Shown one piece after another: positions 53,760 through 63,831 of a stretch of DNA of 64,000 nucleotides. The position numbers were made by a program, and so were the translations under genes. Under the pieces are notes generated by a model. The model saw nothing but the letters and a program-made list of their open reading frames with translations. It had not been told where the DNA came from and ran no database searches. This DNA is from Falsirhodobacter deserti (lineage in GTDB: Bacteria > Pseudomonadota > Alphaproteobacteria > Rhodobacterales > Rhodobacteraceae): positions 1,835,811-1,899,810 of the forward strand of contig NZ_ML137218.1 of assembly GCF_004015795.1 (NCBI RefSeq). The letters run 5' to 3'. Within the stretch, counting starts at the first letter, position 1. Each line of letters starts with the position of its first letter.

Positions 53760-56213
53760 ATGGGCGATCTGCTGCTCGACACTTTTTCAGACGCAGCGTA
53801 CGTTTCTCCGATCCAAACCGAGCCGACCATAATGCCAGCGAACAAATTGACCAAGAAGAAGACCGAGACCGATCTTGAAGCGGCAATCCGCGGCACCGTC
53901 ATGCGGGTCTTCCCGTGGCTCGACCCCGCTCACGTGAAACACCAGGTCAAATTCTCGTTCACCTTTGGACGCTCGAGGATCGACGTCGACAATACCGACA
54001 GCTACGACAAGCAGGCGCGATCAGACATCATTCTTGAGAAGGGTGGCGTTCCCTTGGCCGTCCTCGAACTAAAGCGGGAAGGCAACGCGTTGTCCACCGA
54101 GGATGAAGCACAGGGTCTCTCTTACGCGCGGGTGCTCGATCCGATGGCACCCATCGTCATTGTGACGAATGGCAATCAAACCCGCATCTTCGACAGCTAC
54201 ACCGGAAAGCGCCTCGGAGCCGACACGCTTACGGAAACCCAATTTGTCGCGACCATAAATGCCGCCGCGCGGCTCGCTGCCGGGAACCTGAAGCAGGCGA
54301 TCCAGACATTGATGGGGAACGAACCCGCGATCTGGCGGCAGGCGGTAGAGCAGCTCAGCGATGCAACCATTGAAGATCTAACCGCCACTTCCGACAACCC
54401 CGGTCTCCCATTCACCAAGGACTTCCTGATTCAACGCGAGGCGACTGAGGAAGCGATCGATTTGCTTGAAGATGGGAAGCGCCTGATCCTGATCGAAGGT
54501 CCGCCGCTCATCGGCAAAAGCAACATTTTGCGCGACCTAGCGGGCCGAACCCGGAAGGCAGACCGGTTTGCTACCTTATTGATCGAAGTCGGGCGTAGTG
54601 GCATCGTCCAGGCCGTCGCCGATGGGTTAGCCAATCAACTGAACTGGCCCGTGACGAAAGAGGAAGCCCGGGCGTGGTTGATGCAACTTTCGCAGGGCGA
54701 CCAGCATCTGCATTTGGTTCTGGCACTGGACGGTATCGACCCTAGAAACAAAAGGGCCGTTGCCGAGATAGAGGACCTCAGCTCCAGTCGCTTCGGTGTC
54801 GGCCTGCGAGTGGTTGTGGCGTTTGACGACTCTGCAGTTCATCGCATCCTCGAGAGCAAAGGCGGTCGCGATCAATCACAGATCGGGCGTCGAGCTGCTC
54901 GGATTGCCGTGGATCGGATGAGCGACGCCGAGTTCCGCGCGGCCGTCAACATGATGTCGGACATGCGCATATGGTTGATGCACGGCGCACTATCGGCCCG
55001 CGAATTGCGCTTTCCGTGGGCGTTGCGAATGCGCGCTTGGAGCGTCATGCAGAACGCCAAATTCGGTGATCCCAACTGGGGAGCGAGCCTCGCCCCTCTG
55101 ATCGGCCTTGAGATGATCGCCCATGCTCGAAAGGCGTTCCCCGGTCAGGAACTGCGCCATCAGTTTCATGAGATAGCCATGGCTGTGCTTGACGACGCCC
55201 GCAGTAGGAAGCGCCCAATCGCACTCGTCCTGCAATCCATGGGCGTCTTCATGGTCCGTAAAAAGAAGCTGACCACGAGGCTCACGAATGCCACAATCAA
55301 GAGCCTGGTTAAAGACGGCTACCTGAAACCGGCGATGCAGCCGTCAGGAGAGCCTGTCTTGATCGTGCGGCTTCCTGAATTGTTGGCCAGCGAACTGGCG
55401 GCCCTGATTGCTCATGAATTGACGCAATCGGAACTATTAGATCCGGTCACGGCGGCTGAATGGCTCACAAGCGCATCTTCTAATCTGCCGCTGGGCGATA
55501 TTGTGGCGGCTCAAGCGATTCTGGACGCCGCAAGTAGTGGGTTTGGGCTATCCCTAGATCTCGTGTTGGCACTCGCGGAAGAACGACCCACCCTGCAAAC
55601 CGTGCAGCCCGGGGCCCGTTTTGCGACTTACCATCCAGGAATAGGCCTTGTCGACTTCACAGTAACCGAAGACGGTTCACTGCTCGTCGAAGCGAACGGC
55701 AGACACAGCCGCATCGAATTGGACCCGGAAGAAACACCGGGCGAGATGTACCACGATTTCCACAGCTGGATGATCCTGTCCCATCTTGCGATGGTGCCGT
55801 CGGTAGCCAGGATCGACGGTGCCGACCAGCGCATTGACACGGCTATCCTCTTGGAGGTCGCCTCGGCGCCCGTGGTCCTACGATCAGTTGGCCCCGAGTT
55901 ACAGTTCAATGCCGTGCGCGTCCATGATGTTCCGGGTGAAGGTTCGATCGTGTGCCACCGCGAAGGAATCGTCGAGCCCATTACTTTCGCTCTCTATGAA
56001 TATTTTCATCGTGAGTTTCGGGTTGCAACCGACTGGATCGATGAGGCCTGTAGACGGGACTCGTTGGCTCTAATGGCCCGAATACAAATCGCTCTGCTAT
56101 ACCTAGCGGATATCGGAGACGGTGACAGGTCCGAATTTGCTCGAGAAATGCTGAACGGCCCAATCGCGGCAGCTTTTAAAGCTCTGCCGGAGCTCCACCC
56201 TGAACGCGGATGA
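53760..56213 (+). CDS. HsdR_N-type nuclease fused to a STAND-like NTPase (candidate defence protein)
   Basis: 817 aa (793 if ATG 53832 is used; neither start has a clear ribosome-binding site). Residues about 35-170 form an HsdR_N/PD-(D/E)xK-type nuclease: D89 in ARSDIILEK and E103/K105 in LAVLELKREG. A P-loop NTPase follows, with Walker A EGPPLIGKSNIL (248-257) and a hydrophobic strand ending LVLALDGID (about 319-327) as Walker B. The remaining ~480 residues, mostly helical then beta-rich, match nothing I recognise and would be the sensor. The layout of effector, NTPase and sensor is that of STAND immune proteins. The function is inferred. Confidence 0.75.
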   Translation: MGDLLLDTFSDAAYVSPIQTEPTIMPANKLTKKKTETDLEAAIRGTVMRVFPWLDPAHVKHQVKFSFTFGRSRIDVDNTDSYDKQARSDIILEKGGVPLAVLELKREGNALSTEDEAQGLSYARVLDPMAPIVIVTNGNQTRIFDSYTGKRLGADTLTETQFVATINAAARLAAGNLKQAIQTLMGNEPAIWRQAVEQLSDATIEDLTATSDNPGLPFTKDFLIQREATEEAIDLLEDGKRLILIEGPPLIGKSNILRDLAGRTRKADRFATLLIEVGRSGIVQAVADGLANQLNWPVTKEEARAWLMQLSQGDQHLHLVLALDGIDPRNKRAVAEIEDLSSSRFGVGLRVVVAFDDSAVHRILESKGGRDQSQIGRRAARIAVDRMSDAEFRAAVNMMSDMRIWLMHGALSARELRFPWALRMRAWSVMQNAKFGDPNWGASLAPLIGLEMIAHARKAFPGQELRHQFHEIAMAVLDDARSRKRPIALVLQSMGVFMVRKKKLTTRLTNATIKSLVKDGYLKPAMQPSGEPVLIVRLPELLASELAALIAHELTQSELLDPVTAAEWLTSASSNLPLGDIVAAQAILDAASSGFGLSLDLVLALAEERPTLQTVQPGARFATYHPGIGLVDFTVTEDGSLLVEANGRHSRIELDPEETPGEMYHDFHSWMILSHLAMVPSVARIDGADQRIDTAILLEVASAPVVLRSVGPELQFNAVRVHDVPGEGSIVCHREGIVEPITFALYEYFHREFRVATDWIDEACRRDSLALMARIQIALLYLADIGDGDRSEFAREMLNGPIAAAFKALPELHPERG

Positions 56214-56432
56214 TCTCTAAAAGTGCCTTGCTCCCCGAGTTGGGAGCGCCGTCTAATGGCGGCGCGGCGAAGCTGCCACGGGCAAAGCGGCCATCCGTGC
56301 GCAGTATAGCGACAACCGGGTCACCCGCCCCGTTCGGGCGGTTAGGAGACCGACGGTTTTCTGCTTATCGAACTTTGGGAGCCGCTGTTCGCGGGTCGTC
56401 GCTGAGTTACCGCTCCCGATCAGAACTATCAT

Positions 56433-57062
56433 TCACATCCGCTTCGATGAAGGTCGGGGTGGGCCGTCCACCTTATCGGCTTTAGGCCCGCGCAAATCTG
56501 CAATAGCATCCAGGACGCGTCTGATGATCGCGGCTCCCTCGGGGGTTTGGTCCCAGATCCGGCGCAGGCTCGCATTCGCTTTTGCCCACTCAGCATCCAT
56601 TTCAATCTCTTCGTCGACTTTTGGCACCTTAACTTTGAGGACCCTGCAAATTTGTACCACGTTATTGCTAATTGTTTTGAAGTCGCCCGCGCATACACGG
56701 CCAACCTGACTTGGATGGACGTTCGCTAATCGTCCTAGATCGGCTTTGCTGAGCTTGCTTTTCGCGAATTTTCTCAAGATCCGCTTGTGTAGCTCATCTA
56801 GCTGCTCTCCCCCGGGGACGGGAGTGTAGAGGAACCTGTAGACCTCGGGCCGCGTGTGATAGGCATCATAGGCAGGACGATCGGAGGGCTTGAAGGGCCG
56901 AAGTGCAGTAAGCGGTGCAAAGGCCCCCGAAACGCCTCTGATGTCAGGATCATTTGCGGAGCGCGCCCGGCCAAGGTTGCGTCCGTTGCGCTCGACCCAA
57001 GACCCGATTCGACTGTGCGGACCATATCCGTCCTGTATCCCCACGAAGATGCGCGCCACCAT
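56433..57062 (-). CDS. XRE-type helix-turn-helix protein, possibly fused to a GNAT fragment
   Basis: About 209 aa if started at 57062. The second half has a clear HTH (LSKADLGRLANVHPSQVGRV) and a charged C-terminus. The first half contains ALRPFKPSDRPAYDAYHTRP and VYRFLYTP, which look like the N-terminal strand/helix of a GNAT acetyltransferase (LRPF..SD..A...Y...PEV..YL), without the rest of that domain. The true start may be internal, just before the HTH. From 56214 to 56432 I see no gene. It is divergent from the DUF3644 gene and may regulate it. Confidence 0.5.
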   Translation of the reverse strand: MVARIFVGIQDGYGPHSRIGSWVERNGRNLGRARSANDPDIRGVSGAFAPLTALRPFKPSDRPAYDAYHTRPEVYRFLYTPVPGGEQLDELHKRILRKFAKSKLSKADLGRLANVHPSQVGRVCAGDFKTISNNVVQICRVLKVKVPKVDEEIEMDAEWAKANASLRRIWDQTPEGAAIIRRVLDAIADLRGPKADKVDGPPRPSSKRM

Positions 57063-57173
57063 GATAGCCGAACCCTGGGAGATCGCGCTCGGGCTTGCCG
57101 GTGAAGCCGCCCCCAGAGATAGTGCTCTACATGTTCGGTAGCTCGGCTGCCGCGCGTGCTCAGGGAGTTCAGG

Positions 57174-58385
57174 ATGGCGGACCAGGATAATGGCCCCAAG
57201 AAAATTAAGCGGCGTCGAGGAAACACCCTCGAGAACTGGGAAGTCGCATTGGTCAAGGCGATGATCACGCGGGGCGGAGCATCCACGAATGATCAGGACA
57301 TCCTGGCCTACTTCACCCGGCCGACCCGGACGGTAAACCATCGGCTGATCGGAGAAATCCGAAGCGAGGCGAAGCACAAAGCGACGAAACCCGCTACTGA
57401 CGACGATCTGGATGCCTTTCTCTCGACATGGCCGGACATCGATCATGCGACCGGCCTCAGCGTTCGCGGCGATGAGTTGCTCATCAAAGCACGGGAGGCG
57501 ATGATCGCCGGGGTCCAGACTTTCAACTCCGCCGGGCTGACTTTCCGGGCCGAACTGTTCATCGTTACGGCGATCATCGCTTGGACATATCTGCTCCACG
57601 CTTGGTTCCGTCGGGAGGGAATCGACTATCGTTATGCGGGGCAGAAGACCAAGGAGGGTGCCGAAAAATTCTGGGAGCTTGGCCATTGCCTCAAGTAGCC
57701 GAAATGCCCGGTGAAAGGCGGAGTCGCCAAGAACCTCGAATTTCTGATCGAGATCCGCCATGAGATCGAACACCGCTCGACCAACCGGATTGATGATGCG
57801 CTTGGCGCAAAGTTGCAGTCCTGCGCGCTGAATTTCAATGACCTGCTGAAGAAGGAGTTCGGGGCGCAGTATGGGTTGGAGAAGCGCCTACCGCTCGCCT
57901 TGCAGTTTGTTTCCTTCGGCGCGGAACAGCGGGCCGCTCTGAAGAAGGCGTCCGGCCTTCCGAAGCATATCGAGGCGGCCATCGATGCGTTCGAGCATGG
58001 CCTCACCGACGAGGAGATGAAGGATCCGGCTTATCGCATCTCCTACGGCTTTGTGCCGATGGTGGCGAAGAAGCCCGGCGCGGCCGACACCGCGGTTCAT
58101 ATCGTCTCTGGCGGCAGCGACGAGGCGGGGGAAATCAGCAAGATCATCCTCAAGGAGGTGAACAAGGATCGGTATCCGCCCAACAAAGTGGTGGAGAAGA
58201 TGCAAGCGGCAGGTTTCCAAAAATTCCGCATGCATGACCATACGCAGCTCTGGAAGCAATTCGATGCGAAAAACCCGGGCAAGGGTTTCGGGTGCGTCGG
58301 TGACTATGGAAACTGGGTTTGGTTCGATCGTTGGATCGATCAGGTGCGCCAGCACTGCGAAGCTGAAGGTGAGAAATTCATTTGA
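57174..58385 (+). pseudogene. DUF3644 family protein interrupted by a single in-frame amber codon
   Basis: The frame runs from ATG 57174 (MADQDNGPKKIKRRRGNTLE) to TAG at 57696-57698 and then continues in the same frame to 58385, giving about 403 codons in all. LENWEVALVKAMI, DILAYFTRPTRTVNHRLI and TFRAELFIVTAIIAWTYLLH before the stop and VKNLEFL-type KNLEFLIEIRHEIEHRSTNR after it belong to one DUF3644 protein; the stop falls where glutamine (CAG) is likely. EIRHEIEHR carries the R-x4-H motif of HEPN RNases. No frameshift is needed to join the halves. Sequencing error or real nonsense mutation cannot be told apart here. Confidence 0.85.
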
Positions 58386-58490
58386 TGTCGAACATGTATG
58401 ATATTCGAATATCCTTGACTTGGTTCCAACGCCGTTCGGCCGGAAACCTCGAGGATTCCGGCTGATTATTGTGATGACGGGATGGATCTA

Positions 58491-58511
58491 GCCCGGCCTA
58501 GCAGGCCGGGC
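58491..58511. terminator. Stem-loop at the 3' side of the IS66 transposase gene
   Basis: Perfect inverted repeat GCCCGGCCT (58491-58499) and AGGCCGGGC (58503-58511) with a 3-nt loop, 10 nt beyond the transposase stop codon. No T-run follows on either strand, so it may be a factor-assisted terminator or part of the IS end. From 58386 to 58490 I see no gene. Confidence 0.55.
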
Positions 58512-58521
58512 CGATCGACGG

Positions 58522-60201
58522 TCAGGCGTCCAGGTGCCCGACGGGGCAGTGCCAAGGCATCAGCTTGGCATGGTCGATCTCGCCGCCGCTGCGCTCGATC
58601 TGTTCCACCACCCAGTTCAGATAGGCACGCGGGTTGACCTGGTTCAGACGGGCGCTTTCGATCAGCGTATAGAAGATCGCCCAGACCTGCGCCGCCTCGT
58701 GCGAGCCGGCACCGATCGAGTTCTTCTTCGCCAGGGCGATCAACCGCATGCAGCGCTCGATGGGGTTGTTGTCGATTTCCAGTCGGCCATCGAAAACGAA
58801 ACGCCGCAGGGCATCGAATGCGTTCAGCGTATAGTTGATCGCCTTTTTCAGCTCTCCATGCGCCCGACCCTCGGCCTTGAGGAGATCCGTGTGAATATCG
58901 TCAAGGATAGGCATTGATTGTTCCTGCCGGATCGCAAGGCGCGCCTCGGAAGGCAGGCCGACCGCCGTCTTCTCGATCTTATACAGCTTTGTGATCTTGC
59001 TCCTGACCCGCGCCGCCAGGCCGCTGCCGGTCGCTTTTAGGGTTTCGTGGAACTTCCGCCGGGCGTGGGCCCAGCACCGCACCGGGGTCATGGGCTGGTT
59101 CGTGCCGTCAGTCCTGAACAGGCGGTTGTAACCGGCATAGCCGTCGGTCTGGAGATATTCGATCAGGGAACCAGTCAGTAGTCTTTCAGCCACCTCCCCC
59201 GCCCGGGTGGGAGCATATTCGTAATAGACCGCTGGATGCGTGTCCGGATTCCAACACCGCTCATCGCGGCAGAGGGCCCAGAGATAGCCGGTATCGCTCT
59301 TTCCGGTCCCCGGCGCCTGGATCCGCAGCGGGGTCTCGTCCATATGCGCCACGGAGCCAGACCTGATGTATTCAAGCAGCTCCTCGCAGACCGGGCGCAA
59401 AAAGCGGGACAGATGGGCGAGGTTCCGGCCGATGGTCTGGCGAGACAGGTTGATATTGCTGTTGGCAAATCGCCGTTCCATCCGGTAGATCGCGTTGCTT
59501 TCGAAGAATTTCTGGGCCGCCGCCTCGACGATAAGGCCGGTCTCGACACCGCGATTCCTCATGATGAATTTCGTCGCCTTGGCCGCCACGGGCTTGTTCT
59601 CCTTGCAGCGTTCGTCGCGATTGCAGGCACAGGTATGATACACGTCCTTGACCACGACGACGTGCTCGGGGACGATCTGAAAGCTTCCCACGCGCTCCTC
59701 CGCCTTGATCGATTTCATCTGGCAGCCGCAGGTGCAACAGGTCATGTCCTCGGGGTAGTGATCGACCCGCCTGATCTTGATATCCTTTGAGATCTTCCGC
59801 GCCGCTTTGCCTTTCGCCTTCGCCTCCTCGTCCTGTTCGTCCTCCTCGTCGGGATTGTCGTCCCCGAGGTCGATGTCGGCGTCGGAATCGAGGCTCCGTT
59901 CGGAGCTGGTGCCGAAATGCTCCTGGTTCAGCACCGCCAGCCGTTCTTTCAGTGCCCGCACATCTTTCCGCAGGTCGCGGATCCGCTTTTTGGCGGTTTC
60001 GACCTTTGTTTCGGCTGCGGAGAACATCACCACGATGCCGCTGACCTGCGTGCCGATCGCCATTCTTGCATTGTCGGGGAGGCCGGGTGCGGCATTGACG
60101 GCTGACAGGATACCGTCACAAAGGAGGCCAATGGGGCTGAGCCTGCCCGAAGCCCGGTTGGGAGGCGGGCACAGGGGCTCCGCCGGGTTGTGGGTTGCCA
60201 T
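58522..60201 (-). CDS. IS66-family transposase (TnpC-type)
   Basis: 559 aa. A leucine-rich coiled coil (RDLRKDVRALKERLAVLNQE) precedes the IS66 zinc-binding region (CCTCGCQMKSI), the central DDE region (VAHMDETPLRI, LQTDGYAGYNRL, VRCWAHARRKFHE) and the C-terminal block RLEIDNNPIERCMRLIALAK with the catalytic glutamate. It looks complete. No tnpA/tnpB accessory genes accompany it, as in ISBst12-type members. I could not place the terminal inverted repeats. A ribosome-binding GAGGAAC lies before the start. Confidence 0.93.
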   Translation of the reverse strand: MATHNPAEPLCPPPNRASGRLSPIGLLCDGILSAVNAAPGLPDNARMAIGTQVSGIVVMFSAAETKVETAKKRIRDLRKDVRALKERLAVLNQEHFGTSSERSLDSDADIDLGDDNPDEEDEQDEEAKAKGKAARKISKDIKIRRVDHYPEDMTCCTCGCQMKSIKAEERVGSFQIVPEHVVVVKDVYHTCACNRDERCKENKPVAAKATKFIMRNRGVETGLIVEAAAQKFFESNAIYRMERRFANSNINLSRQTIGRNLAHLSRFLRPVCEELLEYIRSGSVAHMDETPLRIQAPGTGKSDTGYLWALCRDERCWNPDTHPAVYYEYAPTRAGEVAERLLTGSLIEYLQTDGYAGYNRLFRTDGTNQPMTPVRCWAHARRKFHETLKATGSGLAARVRSKITKLYKIEKTAVGLPSEARLAIRQEQSMPILDDIHTDLLKAEGRAHGELKKAINYTLNAFDALRRFVFDGRLEIDNNPIERCMRLIALAKKNSIGAGSHEAAQVWAIFYTLIESARLNQVNPRAYLNWVVEQIERSGGEIDHAKLMPWHCPVGHLDA

Positions 60202-61066
60202 GGTCGTTCCTCATGGGGGATCGATCCCACCCGGAGCCGGGCAGGTGCGGACTTGCGCCCCAACGGACGGAGGCCGGTCGGGGATGAGGCTTTTCCCAGA
60301 GCGCAGGCATGACGGTGCCGTTCCCCACCCACCGAATCTACGGGCGGGGCAAGGCTGGCTGTCAGCGGCGTCAGGAAAGAAGCCTGTTATGGTGAGGAAG
60401 ACCGTCGCCCATGCGGATTCCTTGCGCCGGAGCGCGGAATCTGCTAATGAACCAGTATCAACGCTGGAGGGCGTCGGTCTTCCTGAAAACGATCACGTCG
60501 GAATGCGCCAACATTCCGGCGTTTTCGTATCTAGGGTCATCAGGTATTCATGGTGTTATGCCTCCTTGAGCCGCGCGACCGTCGCGCGAGATAATATTCC
60601 GCAATCCGTCGAATTGAAATAAGTCTAGCTTCATCAATGAGTTGACTTGACCCCCAAAAGGGATTCAGTTTTTCGCATCCCGTTCGGCACTCGCTGAGGG
60701 CAAGTCTTGTGGACCAACTTCCTGAAGCCGCGACAGGCAGTTCTTCGGCTCCGGTCCGGATCGGGCGACGGCTGTGCGAAAAGCAATCGGTCTGATTGCC
60801 GAAATTCGTCTGCTGCAGGAAAGCTCGGAAGTGGATGGCCCTCTGAATGCTCCGGGCAGCCCCGGAACGGCCTGTTCTATGACAGACGATTCGAGGCCGT
60901 TTCCGGCGATCAGTTCAGGGGAGACATCAGGCTAAGCGACACCCTGCGCCCGATCCGGAGAAATCAGCGTATCAGGCGGAAGGCCGTGAGGACGATATGA
61001 GGGATCATGTTCGGGACCAACTGTCTAAAGTCGATAATTCGGGATCGCAAAGGGTGGCTGTTTGGT
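60202..61066. other. About 860 bp without a recognisable gene
   Basis: The segment beyond the IS66 start probably includes that element's left end and a short GC-rich intergenic tract. Frames at 59777-60622 and 60707-61000 (plus strand) have no motifs and mirror neighbouring genes or random sequence. A small inverted repeat CGCC/GGCG surrounds AACATTC near 60500. I see no RNA gene. Confidence 0.4.
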
Positions 61067-61684
61067 TCAGGTCTCAACAATTTGCACCAGCTTGCGGAAA
61101 AGGTTTCCGCGCAAAATGATCCTACGCTCCCAGTCAGGCTCGGCCCTCGGATCTGCCCCTTGCGCAGCAAAGCCGAGTTCCAGTCGATTGCCGGCCCACT
61201 CCAGAGTGAAATCAGCCCATGGACCGCTCAGCCCGATTTCAAGGCTGGCAACGCCTTCCTCCTTCCAGGGCAATGTGGCGTCGAACAGGCCGTCAATCCA
61301 ATTGCCCACGAACGCGCCGAGAGTGGATGTGACCTCAATTCCGGGCAGCGGATCCTGCTTCATGAAGCTGAGCGCGGAGTCCCGGGGCGGTTGATTGCTC
61401 GCTGCCCATACGACCTGTTCTCCCTGCAGAAGAATTCCGCTCTTCAGTTCCATGTCGATGACGTTCCGGACGAAGGCCGGCGCGGCGGTCATGCCAACGC
61501 CAGCGGCAAGAACAATTGTCAGGTTGAACGTATCCTGTCCCACCATGTTGCTTGCGCCGCGACCTTTGCCGCCATCGGTTCGCAGACCCGCCTGTTTAAG
61601 GGCACGGCTGAGCCCCTCGACGCTCGTCAGGGACTGGCCGAAGATGGCCGCGAGCGCGACTGCCATGTTGGTCGAGTTTGCCAT
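61067..61684 (-). CDS. Hypothetical protein (205 aa)
   Basis: Starts MANSTNMAVALAAIFGQSLT behind a strong AAGGAGATC ribosome-binding site. The first ~60 residues (SLTSVEGLSRALKQAGLRTD, GGKGRGASNM) look like a small helical DNA-binding or adaptor domain; the remainder is mixed, with a repeated-looking strand pattern (EIGLSGPWADFTLEWAGNRL). Plasmid/phage-associated proteins with a similar start occur in Alphaproteobacteria, but I do not recognise a named family. It stands alone between IS66 and IS3 sequences. Confidence 0.65.
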   Translation of the reverse strand: MANSTNMAVALAAIFGQSLTSVEGLSRALKQAGLRTDGGKGRGASNMVGQDTFNLTIVLAAGVGMTAAPAFVRNVIDMELKSGILLQGEQVVWAASNQPPRDSALSFMKQDPLPGIEVTSTLGAFVGNWIDGLFDATLPWKEEGVASLEIGLSGPWADFTLEWAGNRLELGFAAQGADPRAEPDWERRIILRGNLFRKLVQIVET

Positions 61685-62025
61685 GCCGATCTCCTTCCGT
61701 CCTGAGGGGAAGGTGTATGCGAGGGTCAGGCATGAGTCAAACATTATTCGCAAATATAACCGATAAAAAATATCGCAAAGAAAGGCGGCTATGAGCGAGC
61801 TGTTTTAGACATATTCCACAATGGCCAAGTCTTGTTACCACGATTACAGTTTGACCCTGATAATGGCCGCATTTTCAGGGTTGTCACTGCGATCCTGAAG
61901 ATCAGGCCGCCACGCATTAGCAATCTCAGGGTCGTGTGTTAGATGACGCGGCCGCACATCGATTATGGTTGCGCGCCAACGGACGTGTTCAAATAGAAGA
62001 ACGCGGCGGCAGTCGCTGCGTTCAG

Positions 62026-62139
62026 GCGAAGCATCGAGCCAAACTGGAACGGGTCTACGATACCCGAAGACTGCACTCTGCCCTCGGCTACCGTCCGCCC
62101 GAGGAATTCGAAACGCTAATCGCCCAGCAGGCGGCTCAG
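62026..62139 (+). pseudogene. C-terminal remnant of an IS3-family transposase
   Basis: The frame contains KLERVYDTRRLHSALGYRPP and EEFETLIAQQ, the conserved end of IS3 OrfB (DEVYNTRRLHSALGY in intact forms). No integrase core is present upstream. The rest of 61685-62327 shows no gene. Confidence 0.75.
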
Positions 62140-62327
62140 TTCGAAGGGACCTTCGTGGTCCAGCCGATGGGGTTTACTCCATCGGCTCACTTCTGGGTGG
62201 AAATCAACACATTCTCAACCCATCCCGTATCGCTTCGCTGGTTGATACGAGCCATGGCTTGCCGACACCAGCTCCTGAGAACTACGACTATCGGTAATCG
62301 CCAGCACCGATCTTCAGATAACACCGT

Positions 62328-63764
62328 TCAGACGATGATCCGGTCACCCCGGGACGCTTGGCGCCCCCAGACGTCATCAGGTAACTCAGAGGTGAACTCT
62401 AGAGGCCATCCCGCGGCGGCGTGGGCTTTCATGCTTTCGATCGACGGATGCTTGTAGCAGTTCTCCAGCCCCAGCGAGACGATCGCACGAGGACAGGTGC
62501 TTGGGGCAGTCGGAACTGTTCCATCAACCTTCGCACCATGATGGGAAACAACGAGGCGGTCGGGAGCCGGATAGAGTGCATTGTTGATCCCCAAGTAGTC
62601 GGCGTCTCCTGGTAGGAGAACGTTTCCTTTGCCCTCGAGGGCAATACTCATCGCCATCCCGGAGTTGTTCATCTGCTTGGACTTCCCGTTGACCGAGGAT
62701 GGGTCACAGCCAATTACGGTAATGCTTCCGACGGTAAACGCCTTGCTCGGAAATGGTGTGGCGAGAATGAGCCGGTTGACCTTCATCAAGGCTTCGACAA
62801 CGAATTCGGCATTGGGTCCAAGTTTCTGATCAGGAACGACCCAAAACGCATTCTGCACAGCAGGCCACCTGTGGAAGCCGTTGTAGTGATCCGAGTCCCA
62901 GTGCGAAAGAACGACGATATTCGCATACGGTCCGGCCGGTTCCGTCGGTGGATAGGTTTTCCAATTATACGGGATAGGCCAACCACAGTCGAAGTGGAGC
63001 ATCGGGGCCCCGGTGCTGTCGAGCACAGTCGTGAAATTGGCATGTCCAACGTCGTGGACGACTATGGAATGAACCGCAGTGTTTGCGACGGCTGAGTAAA
63101 GTTGGGCGATGTCATGCCAAGACGCTGTGGTCGACGCCTTGACGCCCTTCGGCTGACGGCGACGGCTAAGCCTTGCCGCCACGACCTTCGATGAGTTTGC
63201 AGCCGCACCGACAGACCTCGGCTCTTCAGGATCGAAGCCGAAGTCGGTGATCTCAGAGACAGTGAAGCGTTCCAGGCGTTCGTATCCGCGCTCACCTAAC
63301 CGACAGACTTGGGCCAACGGACCCGACACCTTGCCTCTCGGAACGAGCTGAAGCTCCATCCAGCGTCCAGCGAGGTTTTCATGCCCGTTCTCGTCGTATG
63401 GACCATCCATTTTGGCCAGTTCCGCGAACTTTTCTGCCGTGGTCATAATACGCAGGAGCGCGAGGTTTTCCCGCTCCCAATCTGCGAACGGCCGATCCAC
63501 CTCACCGAGGCCCACGGCAGTGTCCACCGCATCGATAATGATGGTGTGTCGCCGTTCAGGGGCGTCTGGATGGAGTTCCACGCTCTCAATGCGACCGACG
63601 AAGGAACGCGGTTCCGTCGCCAACTCCCCGGGGTCGCGCACCGCAAAGGGTCTGCCCTCGGAAGCTCTGTTGAAACGAGCCTTGCCAACTGAGGAAGATT
63701 TGCCGTCGCGGGAAGTCGAAGCGACCGCCACCTTGGGCTTTTTTGAAGTCTGGCTATCAGTCAT
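62328..63764 (-). CDS. Metallo-beta-lactamase-fold hydrolase
   Basis: 478 aa. The MBL core lies in the C-terminal half: metal motif VVLSHWDSDHYNGFH (H-x-D-x-D-H form), LLPGDADYLGIN and the late VVSHHGAKVDGT. The N-terminal 200 residues are charged and unassigned; ATTASWHDIAQLYSAVANTA precedes the fold. It resembles ComEC-type MBL domains found as stand-alone proteins in defence and mobile islands. Two adjacent ATGs (63767 and 63764) are possible; 63764 is 6-7 nt after GAAGGGAC. It follows the gene cut by the window end with about 100 nt between. Confidence 0.8.
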   Translation of the reverse strand: MTDSQTSKKPKVAVASTSRDGKSSSVGKARFNRASEGRPFAVRDPGELATEPRSFVGRIESVELHPDAPERRHTIIIDAVDTAVGLGEVDRPFADWERENLALLRIMTTAEKFAELAKMDGPYDENGHENLAGRWMELQLVPRGKVSGPLAQVCRLGERGYERLERFTVSEITDFGFDPEEPRSVGAAANSSKVVAARLSRRRQPKGVKASTTASWHDIAQLYSAVANTAVHSIVVHDVGHANFTTVLDSTGAPMLHFDCGWPIPYNWKTYPPTEPAGPYANIVVLSHWDSDHYNGFHRWPAVQNAFWVVPDQKLGPNAEFVVEALMKVNRLILATPFPSKAFTVGSITVIGCDPSSVNGKSKQMNNSGMAMSIALEGKGNVLLPGDADYLGINNALYPAPDRLVVSHHGAKVDGTVPTAPSTCPRAIVSLGLENCYKHPSIESMKAHAAAGWPLEFTSELPDDVWGRQASRGDRIIV

Positions 63765-63831
63765 CATGTCCCTTCGCGCGCCTCGCGCGACGAGTTGGCG
63801 GCCATGCGGCCGGTGATGTTGAGAATAGTGG

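Noticed and set aside
53230-53886. Minus-strand 218-codon frame before the nuclease-NTPase gene
   Set aside because: Ser/Arg/Ala-rich with no motif, and its start lies inside the coding sequence of the opposite-strand gene.
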